Source: G965267425 sp965267425
GTDB lineage: Bacteria; Bacteroidota; Bacteroidia; Flavobacteriales_E; Vicingaceae
Reading direction: 5' to 3'
Assembly (NCBI GenBank): GCA_965267425.1
Contig: OZ253959.1
Location: 248,001 to 312,000, forward strand
Length of the DNA: 64,000 bases
Under the pieces are notes generated by a model. It saw nothing but the letters and a program-made list of their open reading frames with translations. It made no database searches and had not been told where the DNA came from. Of this stretch, positions 63,605 to 64,000 are shown piece by piece. The translations under genes were made by a program, and so were the position numbers. Positions within the stretch are counted from its first letter, which is position 1. Each line of letters opens with the position of its first letter.

Positions 63605-64000
63605 ATGAAGAAAACGTTACCTCTATTTTGTAGCATCCTATTTTCTTGTTCCATAGTTTTTGGTCAGGTCATTAATTCAGGTGAATTGCTTCAGACGTAT
63701 ACCAAAGACGAAATCAATTCGCTGATTGCAGCGGCCATTCCGCTATTTCCACCTACAGTTGAATACGGTGTAAAAGCTTACAAACTCAATTATGATACCG
63801 AGGATCCTTTTGGAGGAAGCATAGTGGCCTCAGGTGCGGTTTTGGTTCCTGATATTCCAGGCTGTGGTGATTTTCCATTAGTGTCCAATCAACACGGTAC
63901 TATTCTCAAGAAAGATCGTGTGCCTTCAAATTTGTACGCAGATAATTTAGATGGTTTGTTGTTTGCCGGAAATGGATATGTGGTTTCCTTACCTGATTAT
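63605..64000 (+). CDS. Secreted alpha/beta hydrolase-like protein, 3' end outside window
   Basis: The first 132 codons are visible, with a clear signal peptide (FCSILFSCSIVFGQ). The mature start, with YTKDEINSLI and VEYGVKAYKLNYDTEDPFGGS, SGAVLVPDIPGCGDFPLVSNQHGT, and FAGNGYVVSLPDY, resembles the N-terminal part of secreted esterase/lipase families (lip-type alpha/beta hydrolases) whose oxyanion region reads NQHGT. The nucleophile elbow is beyond the window, so the class is not certain. A 92-bp gap upstream contains TCCTTTAAAAGGA, a near-palindrome. Confidence 0.7.
   Translation, partial: MKKTLPLFCSILFSCSIVFGQVINSGELLQTYTKDEINSLIAAAIPLFPPTVEYGVKAYKLNYDTEDPFGGSIVASGAVLVPDIPGCGDFPLVSNQHGTILKKDRVPSNLYADNLDGLLFAGNGYVVSLPDY

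Noticed and set aside
1..64000. Search for CRISPR arrays, insertion sequences, integrases or rRNA
   Set aside because: No regularly spaced repeats, no transposase or integrase gene and no rRNA were seen by eye; the Ig-like and SBBP repeats are within genes.

Overview
The window is AT-rich DNA from a member of the Bacteroidota, most likely Flavobacteriales or a close relative. Four secreted proteins end in type IX secretion (T9SS) sorting domains. Several genes are preceded by the Bacteroidota -7 element TAnnTTTG. Typical clusters of the phylum are present: half glycogen synthase / DUF4270 / glmS, GYDIA kinase inside a mevalonate operon, and asnS / rpoN. No plasmid, phage, IS or CRISPR hallmark was found, so this looks like ordinary chromosome with a few accessory loci.

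Layout. 1-4724: a 5'-truncated sigma-54 activator facing a propeller-type sensor histidine kinase that is abutted by a small lipoprotein. 4781-8706: an SBBP-repeat T9SS protein and a divergent outer-membrane barrel. 8707-10344: a structured AT-rich gap, a LysR regulator, and a tRNA-Asn whose 3' end and terminator are duplicated. 10345-15095: sugar kinase, biotin carrier protein, M1 aminopeptidase and superoxide dismutase. 15274-19238: glycogen-synthase-like / DUF4270 / glmS operon. 19247-24128: methyltransferase, AlgI-type O-acyltransferase with a partner protein, an HTH/membrane-protein operon with paired palindromes, and an unusual SDR. 24273-32155: a giant secreted subtilase followed by a paralogue that lacks the protease domain. 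32270-37890: two kynurenine-pathway enzymes, a PurF-type amidotransferase and dipeptidyl peptidase III. 38020-41266: a YfiR / TPR / HAMP-SpoIIE cluster. 41358-48047: a methyltransferase-glycosyltransferase fusion, then mevalonate-pathway genes and a UbiA prenyltransferase. 48086-52125: a PNGase F-like T9SS protein converging on dxs. 52159-58772: a TetR-TolC-adaptor-RND efflux operon. 58850-59796: an ECF sigma factor with a small Cys/His-rich membrane protein. 59944-64000: asnS, rpoN, a membrane protein and the start of a secreted alpha/beta hydrolase.

How it fits together. The mevalonate genes feed isoprenoid synthesis and probably the adjacent UbiA lipid prenyltransferase. dxs lies next door, so DXP is also made, perhaps for thiamine or PLP rather than isoprenoids. 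The secreted peptidases (S8, M1, M49) and the PNGase F-like enzyme suit a protein- or glycoprotein-degrading lifestyle. Regulation is represented by RpoN and a sigma-54 activator, a one-protein sensor kinase, an ECF sigma, a TetR efflux switch and a phosphatase-based signalling cluster. The strongest candidates for undescribed biology are the YfiR/TPR/SpoIIE trio, the lipoprotein-sensor kinase pair, the methyltransferase-GT2 fusion, the ECF sigma with its metal-binding-like partner, and the decayed tRNA-Asn duplication.
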